Source: Desulfurivibrio sp044068515 | GTDB lineage: Bacteria; Desulfobacterota; Desulfobulbia; Desulfobulbales; Desulfurivibrionaceae | Assembly (NCBI RefSeq): GCF_044068515.1 | Contig: NZ_JBIPKI010000028.1 | Span: 1 to 31,551, forward strand | DNA length: 31,551 nt | Direction: 5' to 3' | Shown here: piece by piece, positions 31,440 to 31,551 of the stretch | How the letters are laid out: each line of letters begins with the position of its first letter | Numbering within the stretch: position 1 is the first letter of the stretch | The notes under the pieces: model-generated | Seen by the model: the letters and a program-made list of their open reading frames with translations, nothing else | Told to the model about the DNA's origin: nothing | Databases searched by the model: none | Position numbers and translations under genes: made by a program

Positions 31440-31551
31440 ATGTGCGGCCGCTTCGCTAACGCGATCCCTCCCCAGATTTTGATGGATTATTTTGCGTTGC
31501 CCGAGGTGCCGCCGGTCCCCCAGCATTGGAATATTGCGCCTACCCAATTAG
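31440..31551 (+). CDS. yedK: SRAP-domain (YedK/HMCES-like) protein, N-terminal part
   Basis: The ATG is followed by CGRFANAIPPQ and NIAPTQ. Cys2 is the active residue of SRAP proteins, which form a thiazolidine link to abasic sites in single-stranded DNA. The frame runs off the right edge after about 37 residues. AAGGAGG lies 8 bases upstream. It starts 84 bases after the last attC candidate, so it is probably outside the array. Confidence 0.88.
   Translation, partial: MCGRFANAIPPQILMDYFALPEVPPVPQHWNIAPTQL

Noticed and set aside
4649..31551. Second copy of the tRNA-Lys 3' end as an att repeat
   Set aside because: Scanned for GGTTCGAGCCCCCGACGGCC-like sequence to the right edge; none seen.

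Overview
The window reads as chromosomal DNA from a GC-rich Gram-negative bacterium. The left-hand genes (norspermidine-type polyamine pathway, an NRAMP-like carrier, a DsrE-like protein) and a HisF fragment of the type common in Desulfobacterota suggest a deltaproteobacterium in the broad sense (Desulfuromonadales- or Desulfobulbales-like). That assignment is inference.

1-4444 is ordinary core genome on the minus strand: carboxynorspermidine dehydrogenase and decarboxylase, then an NRAMP-like transporter, a DsrE-like protein and a truncated small ORF. A tRNA-Lys(CUU) with encoded CCA and a terminator (4584-4701) marks the switch to accessory DNA. 4702-9770 is a decaying mobile region: ORF fragments, inverted repeats, two small overlapping genes, a zinc-ribbon gene plus a DUF932 gene (plasmid/phage type), a divergent XRE repressor, an HU protein, and a hisF fragment joined to an IS1634-like transposase start.

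9771-14015 encodes a 1414-residue sacsin-like GHKL ATPase with an acidic hinge and a C-terminal DUF3883 domain, a candidate defence gene.

From about 14408 to 31356 the sequence behaves as an integron cassette array with no integrase in view (a CALIN). The genes are nearly all on the + strand, and several are separated by imperfect palindromes that fit attC sites. In several cassettes the first bases (G^TT...) are the reverse complement of the R'' box at the cassette's own end: GTTGGCC/GGCCAAC, GTTATAC/GTATAAC, GTTCGGC/GCCGA^AC and GTTATCTG/CAGATA^AC. The last two R'' boxes are interrupted by group II intron 3' ends. One is a full group IIC-attC-type intron with its reverse transcriptase (18406-20248, minus). 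Another domain V-VI remnant (27035-27113) and the one at 22015-22066 lack everything 5' of that region. Cassette cargo is an unknown acidic protein, a uracil-DNA-glycosylase-like protein, a PGN_0703-type nuclease, a C39-like cysteine protease, an FRG-domain protein, an EcoRV-type restriction-modification pair, small membrane proteins and a TIGR02391/Ymh (HEPN-like) protein. Much of this is plausible phage defence.

A four-gene module (winged-helix protein, ChaN/Tiki-like lipoprotein, SLOG-type 'molybdenum carrier', secreted thermonuclease) is scattered through the array in three versions: nearly complete at 22337-24581, its second half at 16466-17376, and a deletion chimera at 14031-14378. An IS256-type element with an internal deletion (27273-28553) and an IS1182/IS5-like transposase tail (about 30100-30235) add to the turnover. 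The window ends in the start of a YedK/SRAP gene, probably beyond the array.
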